Source: Camelus bactrianus (Eukaryota; Chordata; Mammalia; Artiodactyla; Camelidae). From it: 64,000 nucleotides of DNA. The notes beneath the pieces are model-generated. The model did no database searches. It saw nothing but the letters and a program-made list of their open reading frames with translations, and was not told where the DNA came from. A program made the position numbers and the translations under genes. The stretch covers positions 39,714,501 through 39,778,500 of the forward strand of contig NC_133558.1 in NCBI RefSeq assembly GCF_048773025.1. The letters are read 5' to 3'. Below, piece after piece: positions 13,501-26,800 of the stretch. The stretch's first letter is position 1. Each line of letters begins with the position of its first letter.

Positions 13501-16500
13501 GTCATCTCCATGAACCCGTGTCGTGTCCCCAAGCCGGCATCATGTCCCAGAGCCTGTGTCATGTCAGCACACTCAATTCATGTCTGCAAGCCCGAGAAAT
13601 GTCTCTAAGCCCACTTTCATTCCCCGAGCCCACATCATCTCCAAGAGCCCATGTCATCTCTCCAAGCCTGCATCAAATCCCCAAGCCCACATCTCCCCAA
13701 GCCTACATTATCTCCCCAAGCCTCATTTTTTCAGGCCCACATGTCCCGAAGCCGACCTCACACCCTCAGCCCGCTTCATCTCCCTAAGCCTGCATCATGT
13801 CCACAAGCCCACATCTCCCCAAGCCTACATTATCTCCCCAAGCCTCATTTTTTCAGGCCCACATGTCCCGAAGCCGACCTCACACCCTAAGCCCGCTTCA
13901 TCTCCCCAAGCCCGCATCATATCCCCAGGCCCACATCTCCCGAAAGGCACATAATTTCTCCAAGCCTTCAACATTTCCCAATCCCACATCATCTCCCCAA
14001 GCCCAATCATCTTCCCAAGCCCACATCATCTCCCGAAGCCTAATCTTCTCACCAAGCCCACATCATGTCATCAAGCCCACATGATCTCCCCAAGTATGCA
14101 TCATGTTTCCAAGCCCACATGTCCCCAAGCCGACCTCACATCCCTAAACCTGCTTCATCTCCCCAAGCCCGCATCATGTCCCCAATACCACATCTCTCAA
14201 AAGGCACATAATTTCCCCAAGACTGCATCATTTCCCAAGCACACATCATCTCCCGAAGCCCAATCATCTCCCCAAGCACACATCATGCCCTCAAGCACAC
14301 ATCATGTCTTCAAGCCGACATATTACTAAGCCCACATCATCTCCCCAAACCTCCACGATCTCCCCAAGCCCACATCATCTCCCCAAGCCCAATCATCTCC
14401 CCAGCCCACATCATTTCCCACGCCCGCATCATCTAGCCAAGCTTGCATCCTGTCCCCAAGCCGGCATTATATCTGCGAGCCCGCATCATTTACACAGGAA
14501 CACTTCATCTCCCCAAGCCAACATGATCTCCACAAGCCCACATCATCTCCCTGAGCCCACATAGTCTCCCCAAGCCTGCATCATGTTTAAAAATCCACAT
14601 GTCCCCAAGCCGACCTCACAACCCTAAGCCTGCTTCATCTCCCCAAGCCCGCATCATGTCCCCAAGCCCACGACTCCCAAAAGGCACATAATTTCCCCAA
14701 GCCTGCATCATTTCCCAAGCCCGAATCATCTCTCCAAGCCTGCATCATGTTCCCAAGCCCACATCTCCCCAAGCGCACATTATCTCCCCAAGCTTGCATC
14801 GTGATTCCAGGCCCAAATGTTCCCAAGCCGACCTCACCACCCTACACCGGCTTCATCTCCCCAAGCCCTCACCATGTCCCCAGGCCCACATCTCTCAAAA
14901 GGCACATAATTTCTCCAAGACTACATCATTTCCCAATCCCCCATCATCTCCCCAAGCCCAATCATCTCCCCAAGCTCACATCATCTCCCCAAGTCCAATC
15001 ATCTCCCAAGTTCACATATTCTCCCCAGGCCCAATCATCTCCCCAAGCCCACATCATCTCCCCAAGCCCATATCATCTCCCAAAGCCCAATCATCTCCCC
15101 TAGCCCACATAATCTCCCCAAGCCCAATCATCTCCCCAAGACCGCATCATTCCCGAAGCCTGCATCATCTAGCCAAGCCTGCGTCATGTCCCAAGACGGC
15201 ATAATATCCGCGAGCCCGAATCATTTACACAGCCACACATCATTTCCCCAAGCCCAATCATCTCCCTAAGTCTGCATCATATCCCAAGCCCGCATCATGG
15301 AACCGAGCCTGCATCATGTCCCCGAGACCGCATCATGTACACAGGCCCAGATCATCTCCGAAAGCCAACATGATCTCTCCAAGCCCACATCATTTCCCCA
15401 AGCCCACATCATCTCCCCAAGCCCAAATCATCTCCCCAAGCCAACATGATCTACCCAAGCCAACATCATCTACCCGAGCCCACATACTCTCCTCATGCCC
15501 ACATCATCTCCTCAAGCACGCATCATCTCCCCAATCCCGCATCATGTTTCCAGGCCCACATGTCCCCAAGCTGATCTCACCACCCTAAGCCCGCATCATG
15601 TACCCAAGGACAAATCATCTCCGCAACCCCGCATGATCTCCCAAGCCTCATCATTTTTTCAGGCCCACATGTCCCAAAGCCAACCTCACACCCTAAGCCC
15701 GCTTCATCTCCCTAAGCCCGCATCATGTCCACAAGCCCACATCTCCCAAAAGGCACATACTTTCCCCAAGCCTGCATATTTTCCCAAGCCCGCATCATCT
15801 CCCCAAGCCCACATCATCTCCTCAAGCCCACATCATCTCCCGAAGAGCAATCTTCTCCCCAAGCCCACATAATGTCTCCAAGCTGACATATCTCTAAGCA
15901 CACACCATCTCCCCAAGCCCACATCATCGCCCCAAGCCCAATCATTTCCCCAAGCCCTAATCATTTCCCAAGCCCGCATCATCTAGCCAAGGCTGCGTCA
16001 TGTCCCCAAGCCAGCATAATATCCATGAGCCCGCATCATGTTTCCAGGCCCACATGTCCCCAAACAGACCTCACCACCCTAAGCCCGCATCATGTCCTCA
16101 AGGACAAATCATCTCCTCAACCCCACATGATCTCCCAAGCCCACGTCATCTCCTAAGTCCACATCATCTCCATCAGCCTTCAGCATATCCGCAAGAAGGC
16201 GTCATCACCCCAAGCCTGAGTGATCTCCACAGCCCAATCATCTGACCAAGCCCACATCATCTCCCGAAGCCTAGTCTTCTCACCAAGCCCACATCGTGTC
16301 ATCAAGCCCACATGATCTCCCCAAGTATGCATCATGTTTCCAAGCCCACATGTCCCCAAGCCGACCTCACATCCCTAAACCTGCTTCATCTCCCTAAGCC
16401 CGCATCATGTCCAAAAGCCCGCATCTCCCAAAAGGCACATACTTTCCCCAAGCCTGCATCATTTCCCAAGCCCGCATCATTTCCCCAACACCACATCTCC

Positions 16501-17283
16501 CAAAAGGCACATAATTTTCCCAAGCCTGCATCATTTCCAAAGCCCGCATCATCTCCCCAAGCCCAATCATCTCCCCAAGACCACATCAGCACCCCAAGCC
16601 CAATCATGTCCCCAAGCCCACATCATCTCCCGAAGAGCAATCTTCTCCCCAAGCCCACATAATGTCTCCAAGCTGACATATCTCTAAGCACACACCATCT
16701 CCCCAAGCCCACATCATCGCCCCAAGCCCAATCATCTCCCCAAGCCCACATCATGCTCTCAAGCACACATCATGTCTTCAAGCCGACATATTACTAAGCC
16801 TACATCATCACCCCAAATCACCATGATCTCCCAAGCCCGCATCATCTCTCCAAGCCTGCATCTTGTTCCCAAGCCCACATCTCCCCAAGCGCACTTTATC
16901 TCCCCAAGCTTGCATCGTGATTCCAGGCCCAAATGTTCCCAAGCCGACCTCACCAACCTACACCTGCTTCATCTCCCCAAGCCCGCATCATGTCCCCAGG
17001 CCCACATCTCTCAAAAGGCACATAATTTCTCCAAGACTGCATCATTTCCCAATCCCCCATCATCTCCCCAAGCCCACATCATCTCCCCAAGCCCACATCA
17101 TCTCCTCAAGCCCACATCATCTCCCGAAGAGCAATCTTCTCCCCAAGCCCACATAATGTCTCCAAGCTGACATATCTCTAAGCACACACCATCTCCCCAA
17201 GCCCACATCATCGCCCCAAGCCCAATCATTTCCCCAAGCCCTAATCATTTCCCAAGCCCGCATCATCTAGCCAAGGCTGCGTC
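10585..17283. repeat. HOR unit A2 (6,699 bp)
   Basis: Complete A-type unit, same length as A1 and differing from it at only a few positions that I could spot. It shares with A1 the states tctacccgagcccacatact near 15,470 and ctcaagcacgcatcatctcc near 15,510, where A3 and A4 carry tctccccgag and ctcaagcccg. A1 and A2 therefore form one sub-lineage and A3 and A4 another. Confidence 0.92.
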
Positions 17284-20200
17284 ATGTCCCCAAGCCAGCA
17301 TAATATCCATGAGCCCGCATCATGTTTCCAGGCCCACATGTCCCCAAACAGACCTCACCACCCTAAGCCCGCATCATGTCCTCAAGGACAAATCATCTCC
17401 TCAACCCCACATGATCTCCCAAGCCCACGTCATCTCCTAAGTCCGCATCATCTCCATCAGCCTTCAGCATATCCGCAAGAAGGCGTCATCACCCCAAGCC
17501 TGAGTGATCTCCACAGCCCAATCATCTGACCAAGCCCACATCATCTCCCGAAGCCTAGTCTTCTCACCAAGCCCACATCGTGTCATCAAGCCCACATGAT
17601 CTCCCCAAGTATGCATCATGTTTCCAAGCCCACATGTCCCCAAGCCGACCTCACATCCCTAAACCCGCTTCATCTCCCTAAGCCCGCATCATGTCCAAAA
17701 GCCCGCATCTCCCAAAAGGCACATACTTTCCCCAAGCCTGCATCATTTCCCAAGCCCGAATCATCTCTCCAAGCCTGCATTATGTTCCCAAGCCCACATC
17801 TCCCCAAGCGCACATTATCTCCCCAAGCTTGCATCGTGATTCCAGGCCCAAATGTTCCCAAGCCGACCTCACCACCCTACACCGGCTTCATCTCCCCAAG
17901 CCCTCAACATGTACCCAGGCCCACATCTCTCAAAAGGCACATAATTTCTCCAAGACTACATCATTTCCCAATCCCCCATCATCTCCCCAAGCCCAATCAT
18001 CTCCCCAAGACCGCATCATTCCCGAAGCCTGCATCATCTAGCCAAGCCTGCGTCATGTCCCAAGATGGCATAATATCCGCGAGCCCGAATCATTTACACA
18101 GCCACACATCATTTCCCCAAGCCCAATCATCTCCCTAAGTCTGCATCATTTCCCAAGCCCGCATCATGGAACCGAGCCTGCATCATGTCCCCGAGACCGC
18201 ATCATGTACACAGGCCCAGATCATCTCCGAAAGCCAACATGATCTCTCCAAGCCCACATCATTTCCCCAAGCCCACATCATCTCCCCAAGCCCACATCAT
18301 CTCCCCAAGCCAACATGATCTACCCAAGCCAACATCATCTACCCGAGCCCACATACTCTCCCCATGCCCACATCATCTCCTCAAGCCCGCATCATCTCCC
18401 CAATCCCGCATCATGTTTCCAGGCCCACATGTCCCCAAGCTGATCTCACCACCCTAAGCCCGCATCATGTACCCAAGGACAAATCATCTCCGCAACCCCG
18501 CATGATCTCCCAAGCCTCATCATTTTTTCAGGCCCACATGTCCCAAAGCCAACCTCACACCCTAAGCCCGCTTCATCTCCCTAAGCCCGCATCATGTCCA
18601 CAAGCCCACATGTCTCAAAAGGCACATACTTTCCCCAAGCCTGCATCATTTCCCAAGCCCGCATCATGTCCCCAATACCACATCTCCCAAAAGGCACATA
18701 ATTTCCCCAAGCCTGCATCATTTCCCAAGCCCACATCATCTCCCCAAGCCCACATCATCTCCTCAAGCCCACATCATCTCCCGAAGAGCAATCTTCTCCC
18801 CAAGCCCACATAATGTCTCCAAGCTGACATATCTCTAAGCACACACCATCTCCCCAAGCCCACATCATCGCCCCAAGCCCAATCATTTCCCCAAGCCCTA
18901 ATCATTTCCCAAGCCCGCATCATCTAGCCAAGGCTGCGTCATGTCCCCAAGCCAGCATAATATCCATGAGCCCGCATCATGTTTCCAGGCCCACATGTCC
19001 CCAAACAGACCTCACCACCCTAAGCCCGCATCATGTCCTCAAGGACAAATCATCTCCTCAACCCCACATGATCTCCCAAGCCCACGTCATCTCCTAAGTC
19101 CGCATCATCTCCGTCAGCCTTCAGCATATCCGCAAGAAGGCGTCATCACCCCAAGCCTGAGTGATCTCCACAGCCCAATCATCTGACCAAGCCCGCATCA
19201 TCTCTCCAAGCCCACGTCATCTCCCTGATCCCGTGTCGTGTCCCCGAGCCGGCATCATGTCCCAGAGCCTGTGTCATGTCAGCACACTCAATTCATGTCT
19301 GCAATCCCGAGAAATGTCTCTAAGCCCACTTTCACTCCCCGAGCCCCCATCATCTCCATGAGCCCATGTCATCTCACAAGCCCGAATCATCTCTCCAAGC
19401 ATGCATCATGTCCCCAAGCCCACATCTTCACAAGCCCACATGACCTCCCAAGTATGCATCATGTTTCCAGGCCCACATGTCCCCAAGCAGACCTCACCAC
19501 CCTAAGCCCGCATCATGTCCCCAAGGACAAATCATCTCCGCAACCCCGCATGATCCCCCAACCCCACGTCATCTCCGAAATCCTCATCATCTCCATCAGC
19601 CTTCAGCATATCCGCAAGAAGGCGTCATCACCCCAAGCCTGAGTGATCTCCACAGCCCAATCATCTGACCAAGCCCGCATCATCTCTCCAAGCCCATGTC
19701 ATCTCCCTGAACCCGTGTGGTTTTCCCGAGCTGGCATCATGTCCCAGAGCCTGTGTCATGTCAGCACACTCAATTCATGTCTGCAAGCCCGAGAAATGTC
19801 TGTAAGCCCACTTTCACTCCCCGATCACCCATCATCTCCATGAGCCCTTGTCGTCTCACCAAGCACGCGTCATCTCCCCAAGGCTGCATCATGTCCCCAA
19901 GCCCACATCTACACAAGCCCACATGATCTCCCCAAGTATGCATCATGTTTCCAGGCCCACATGTCCCCAAGCTGACCGCACAACTCTAAGCCCGCTTCAT
20001 CTCCCCAAGCCCGCATCATGTCCACAAACCCACATCTCCCAAAAGGCACACAATTTTCACAAGCCTGCATCATTTCCCAAGACCACATCATCTCTCGAAG
20101 CCCAATCATCTCCCCAAGCCAACATGATCCCCCCAAGCCCACATAATCTCCCCAATCCCACATCATCTCACCAAGCCCGCATCATCTCTCCAAGCCCACG

Positions 20201-23200
20201 TCATCTCCATGAACCCGTGTCGTGTCCCCAAGCCGGCATCATGTCCCAGAGCCTGTGTCATGTCAGCACACTCAATTCATGTCTGCAAGCCCGAGAAATG
20301 TCTCTAAGCCCACTTTCACTCCCCGAGCCCACATCATCTCCAAGAGCCCATGTCATCTCTCCAAGCCTGCATCAAATCCCCAAGCCCACATCTCCCCAAG
20401 CCTACATTATCTCCCCAAGCCTCATTTTTTCAGGCCCACATGTCCCGAAGCCGACCTCACACCCTCAGCCCGCTTCATCTCCCTAAGCCTGCATCATGTC
20501 CACAAGCCCACATCTCCCAAAAGGCATATAATTTCAACAAGCCTGCATCATTTCTCAAACCCTCATCATCTCCTCAAGCCCGCATACATTCCCCAAGCGT
20601 GCATGATTTTCAAAATCCACATATCTCCCCGAGCCAACATGATCCACACAAGCCCACATCATCTCCCCAATCCCACATCATCTCCCCAAGCCCGCACCAT
20701 GTTTCCAGGCCCACATATCCCCAAGCTGATCTCACCACCCTAAGACTGCATCATGTCCCCAAGGACAAATCTTCGCCGCAACACCGCATGATCTCCCAAG
20801 CCCACATCATCTCCTAAGCCCGCATCATCTCCCTGAGCCTCCAGCATTACAGCAAGAAGGCGTCATCACCCAAAGCCTGAGTGATCTCCACAGCCCAATC
20901 ATCTCCCCAAGCCCGCATCATCTCTCCAAGGCTGCATCATGTCCCAAGCCCGAATCATCTCTCCAAGCCTGCATCATGTCCCCAAGCCCACATCTTCACA
21001 AGCCCACGTGATCTCCCCAAGTATGCATCATGTTTCCAAGCCCACATGTCCCCAAGCCGACCTCACATTCCTAAGCCCGCTTAATCAGCCCAAGCCCGCA
21101 TCATGTCCACAAACCCACATCTCCCAAAAGGCACACACTTTCCACAAGCCTGCATCATTTCCCAAGACCACATCGTCTGCTGAAGCCCAATCATCTCCCC
21201 AAGCTCATATCAACTCCCCACGCCCAATCAACTCCCCAAGCCCACATCATCTCCCAAAGCCCAATCATCTCCCCAAACCAACATGATTCCCAAAAGCCCA
21301 CAACATCTCCCCAAACCCACATCATCTCCCCAAGCCCGCACCATGTTTCCAGGCCCACATTTCCCCAAGCTGATCTCACCACCCTAAGACTGCATCATGT
21401 CCCCAAGGACAAATCTTCTCCGCAACACCGCATGATCTCCCAAGCCCACATCATCTCCTAAGCCCGCATCATCTCCCTGAGCCTCCAGCATTACCGCAAG
21501 AAGGTGTCATCACCCCAAGCCTGAGTGATCTCCCACAGCCCAATCATCTCCCCAAGCCCGCATCATCTCTCCAAGCCCACGTCATCTCCCTGAACCCGTG
21601 TCGTGTCCCGGAGCCGGCATCATGTCCCAGAGCCTGTGTCATGTCAGCACACTCAATTCATGTCTGCAAGCCCGAGAAATGTCTGTAAGCCCACTTTCAC
21701 TCCCCGAGCCCCCATCATTTCCAGGAGCCCATGTCATCTCTCCAAGCCTGCATCAAATCCCCAAGCCCACATCTCCCCAAGCCTACATTATCTCCCCAAG
21801 CCTCATTTTTTCAGGCCCACATATCCCGAAGCCGACCTCACACCCTCAGCTCGCTTCATCTCCCTAAGCCTGCATCATGTCCACAAGCCCACATCTCCCA
21901 AAAGGCATATAATTTCAACAAGCCTGCATCATCTCTCAAGCCCTCATCATCTCCCCAAGCCCAATCAACTCCCCAAGCCCACATCATCTCGCCAAGCCAA
22001 CATCATCTCCCCAAGCCCAATCAACTCCCCAAGCCCACATCATCTCCCCAAGACCAATCATCTCCCCAAGTGCACATCATCTACCGAAGCCCAGTCTTCT
22101 CCCCAAGCCTACATAATGTCATCAAGCACACATCATGTCTCCAAGCAAACATATCTGTAAGCCCACATCATGTCCCCAAAAAAACATGATCTCCCCAAGT
22201 CCACATCATCTCCACAAGCACACATCATCTCCCCAAGCACACATCATCTCCCCAAGACAACATGATCTACCCAAGCCCACATACTCTCCCCATGCCCACA
22301 TTATCTCCTCAAGCCCACCTCATCTCCCCAATCCTGCATCACGTTTCCAGGGCCACATGTCCCCAAGCTGATCGCACCACCCTAAGCCCACATCATGTAC
22401 CCAAGGACAAATCATCTCCGCAACCCCGCATGATCTCCCAAGCCTCATCATTTTTTCAGGCCCACATGTCCCAAAGCCAACCTCACACCCTAAGCCCGCT
22501 TCATCTCCCTAAGCCCGCATCATGTCCACAAGCCCACATCTCCCAAAAGGCACATAATTTCCCCAAGCCTGCATCATTTCCAAAGCCCGCATCATCTCCC
22601 CAAGCCCAATCATCTCCCCAAGCCCACATCAGCACCCCAAGCCCAATCATCTCCCCAAGCCCACATCATCTCCCGAAGAGCAATCTTCTCCCCAAGCCCA
22701 CATAATGTCTCCAAGCTGACATATCTCTAAGCACACACCATCTCCCCAAGCCCACATCATCGCCCCAAGCCCAATCATTTCCCCAAGCCCTAATCATTTC
22801 CCAAGCCCGCATCATCTAGCCAAGGCTGCGTCATGTCCCCAAGCCAGCATATTATCCACGAGCCCGCATCATTTATTCAGGCCCACATGATCTCCCCAAG
22901 CCAACATGATCTTCCTAAACGCACATCATCTCCACATGCGATCATGATCTCCCCAAGCCCACATCAGCTCCACAAGCCCACATAATCTCCCTGAGCCCAC
23001 ATCATCTCCCCAAGCCCGCATCATCTCCCCGAGCCCACATCATCTCCCCAAGCCCGCATACATTCCCCAAGCGTGCATCATTTTCAAAGCCCACATCATC
23101 TTCCCGAGCCCACATAGTCTCCACAACCCCACATCATCTCCCCAATCCCACATCATCTCCCCAAGCCCGCATCATATCCCCAAGCCCACATCTCCCAAAA

Positions 23201-23814
23201 GGCACATAATTTCCCCGAGCCTGCATCTTTTCCAAATCCCACATCATCTCCCCAAGCCCAATCATCTCCCCAAGCCCACATCATGCTCTCAAGCACACAT
23301 CATGTCTTCAAGCCGACATATTACTAAGCCTACATCATCACCCCAAATCACCATGATCTCCCCAAGCCCGCATCATCTCTCCAAGCCTGCATCTTGTTCC
23401 CAAGCCCACATCTCCCCAAGCGCACTTTATCTCCCCAAGCTTGCATCGTGATTCCAGGCCCAAATGTTCCCAAGCCGACCTCACCAACCTACACCTGCTT
23501 CATCTCCCCAAGCCCGCATCATGTCCCCAGGCCCACATCTCTCAAAAGGCACATAATTTCTCCAAGACTGCATCATTTCCCAATCCCCCATCATCTCCCC
23601 AAGCCCACATCATCTCCCCAAGCCCACATCATCTCCTCAAGCCCACATCATCTCCCGAAGAGCAATCTTCTCCCCAAGCCCACATAATGTCTCCAAGCTG
23701 ACATATCTCTAAGCACACACCATCTCCCCAAGCCCACATCATCGCCCCAAGCCCAATCATTTCCCCAAGCCCTAATCATTTCCCAAGCCCGCATCATCTA
23801 GCCAAGGCTGCGTC
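17284..23814. repeat. HOR unit B1 (6,531 bp)
   Basis: Complete B-type unit. It follows the A pattern up to about 20,515 and then switches: B reads cccaaaaggcatataatttc where A has a second copy of the 146-bp motif. It rejoins A at about 23,280 (catgctctcaagcacacatc), 534 bp before the unit end. The B interior (~2.76 kb) replaces an A interior of ~2.93 kb, which accounts for the 168-bp length difference. B1 carries caagatggcataatatcc near 18,060 where A units carry caagacggc. B1 and B2 appear nearly identical. Confidence 0.91.
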
Positions 23815-26800
23815 ATGTCCCCAAGCCAGCATAATATCCATGAGCCCGCATCATGTTTCCAGGCCCACATGTCCCCAAACAGACCTCACCACCCTAAGCC
23901 CGCATCATGTCCTCAAGGACAAATCATCTCCTCAACCCCACATGATCTCCCAAGCCCACGTCATCTCCTAAGTCCGCATCATCTCCATCAGCCTTCAGCA
24001 TATCCGCAAGAAGGCGTCATCACCCCAAGCCTGAGTGATCTCCACAGCCCAATCATCTGACCAAGCCCACATCATCTCCCGAAGCCTAGTCTTCTCACCA
24101 AGCCCACATCGTGTCATCAAGCCCACATGATCTCCCCAAGTATGCATCATGTTTCCAAGCCCACATGTCCCCAAGCCGACCTCACATCCCTAAACCCGCT
24201 TCATCTCCCTAAGCCCGCATCATGTCCAAAAGCCCGCATCTCCCAAAAGGCACATACTTTCCCCAAGCCTGCATCATTTCCCAAGCCCGAATCATCTCTC
24301 CAAGCCTGCATTATGTTCCCAAGCCCACATCTCCCCAAGCGCACATTATCTCCCCAAGCTTGCATCGTGATTCCAGGCCCAAATGTTCCCAAGCCGACCT
24401 CACCACCCTACACCGGCTTCATCTCCCCAAGCCCTCAACATGTACCCAGGCCCACATCTCTCAAAAGGCACATAATTTCTCCAAGACTACATCATTTCCC
24501 AATCCCCCATCATCTCCCCAAGCCCAATCATCTCCCCAAGACCGCATCATTCCCGAAGCCTGCATCATCTAGCCAAGCCTGCGTCATGTCCCAAGACGGC
24601 ATAATATCCGCGAGCCCGAATCATTTACACAGCCACACATCATTTCCCCAAGCCCAATCATCTCCCTAAGTCTGCATCATTTCCCAAGCCCGCATCATGG
24701 AACCGAGCCTGCATCATGTCCCCGAGACCGCATCATGTACACAGGCCCAGATCATCTCCGAAAGCCAACATGATCTCTCCAAGCCCACATCATTTCCCCA
24801 AGCCCACATCATCTCCCCAAGCCCACATCATCTCCCCAAGCCAACATGATCTACCCAAGCCAACATCATCTACCCGAGCCCACATACTCTCCCCATGCCC
24901 ACATCATCTCCTCAAGCCCGCATCATCTCCCCAATCCCGCATCATGTTTCCAGGCCCACATGTCCCCAAGCTGATCTCACCACCCTAAGCCCGCATCATG
25001 TACCCAAGGACAAATCATCTCCGCAACCCCGCATGATCTCCCAAGCCTCATCATTTTTTCAGGCCCACATGTCCCAAAGCCAACCTCACACCCTAAGCCC
25101 GCTTCATCTCCCTAAGCCCGCATCATGTCCACAAGCCCACATGTCTCAAAAGGCACATACTTTCCCCAAGCCTGCATCATTTCCCAAGCCCGCATCATGT
25201 CCCCAATACCACATCTCCCAAAAGGCACATAATTTCCCCAAGCCTGCATCATTTCCCAAGCCCACATCATCTCCCCAAGCCCACATCATCTCCTCAAGCC
25301 CACATCATCTCCCGAAGAGCAATCTTCTCCCCAAGCCCACATAATGTCTCCAAGCTGACATATCTCTAAGCACACACCATCTCCCCAAGCCCACATCATC
25401 GCCCCAAGCCCAATCATTTCCCCAAGCCCTAATCATTTCCCAAGCCCGCATCATCTAGCCAAGGCTGCGTCATGTCCCCAAGCCAGCATAATATCCATGA
25501 GCCCGCATCATGTTTCCAGGCCCACATGTCCCCAAACAGACCTCACCACCCTAAGCCCGCATCATGTCCTCAAGGACAAATCATCTCCTCAACCCCACAT
25601 GATCTCCCAAGCCCACGTCATCTCCTAAGTCCGCATCATCTCCGTCAGCCTTCAGCATATCCGCAAGAAGGCGTCATCACCCCAAGCCTGAGTGATCTCC
25701 ACAGCCCAATCATCTGACCAAGCCCGCATCATCTCTCCAAGCCCACGTCATCTCCCTGATCCCGTGTCGTGTCCCCGAGCCGGCATCATGTCCCAGAGCC
25801 TGTGTCATGTCAGCACACTCAATTCATGTCTGCAATCCCGAGAAATGTCTCTAAGCCCACTTTCACTCCCCGAGCCCCCATCATCTCCATGAGCCCATGT
25901 CATCTCACAAGCCCGAATCATCTCTCCAAGCATGCATCATGTCCCCAAGCCCACATCTTCACAAGCCCACATGACCTCCCAAGTATGCATCATGTTTCCA
26001 GGCCCACATGTCCCCAAGCAGACCTCACCACCCTAAGCCCGCATCATGTCCCCAAGGACAAATCATCTCCGCAACCCCGCATGATCCCCCAACCCCACGT
26101 CATCTCCGAAATCCTCATCATCTCCATCAGCCTTCAGCATATCCGCAAGAAGGCGTCATCACCCCAAGCCTGAGTGATCTCCACAGCCCAATCATCTGAC
26201 CAAGCCCGCATCATCTCTCCAAGCCCATGTCATCTCCCTGAACCCGTGTGGTTTTCCCGAGCTGGCATCATGTCCCAGAGCCTGTGTCATGTCAGCACAC
26301 TCAATTCATGTCTGCAAGCCCGAGAAATGTCTGTAAGCCCACTTTCACTCCCCGATCACCCATCATCTCCATGAGCCCTTGTCGTCTCACCAAGCACGCG
26401 TCATCTCCCCAAGGCTGCATCATGTCCCCAAGCCCACATCTACACAAGCCCACATGATCTCCCCAAGTATGCATCATGTTTCCAGGCCCACATGTCCCCA
26501 AGCTGACCGCACAACTCTAAGCCCGCTTCATCTCCCCAAGCCCGCATCATGTCCACAAACCCACATCTCCCAAAAGGCACACAATTTTCACAAGCCTGCA
26601 TCATTTCCCAAGACCACATCATCTCTCGAAGCCCAATCATCTCCCCAAGCCAACATGATCCCCCCAAGCCCACATAATCTCCCCAATCCCACATCATCTC
26701 ACCAAGCCCGCATCATCTCTCCAAGCCCACGTCATCTCCATGAACCCGTGTCGTGTCCCCAAGCCGGCATCATGTCCCAGAGCCTGTGTCATGTCAGCAC

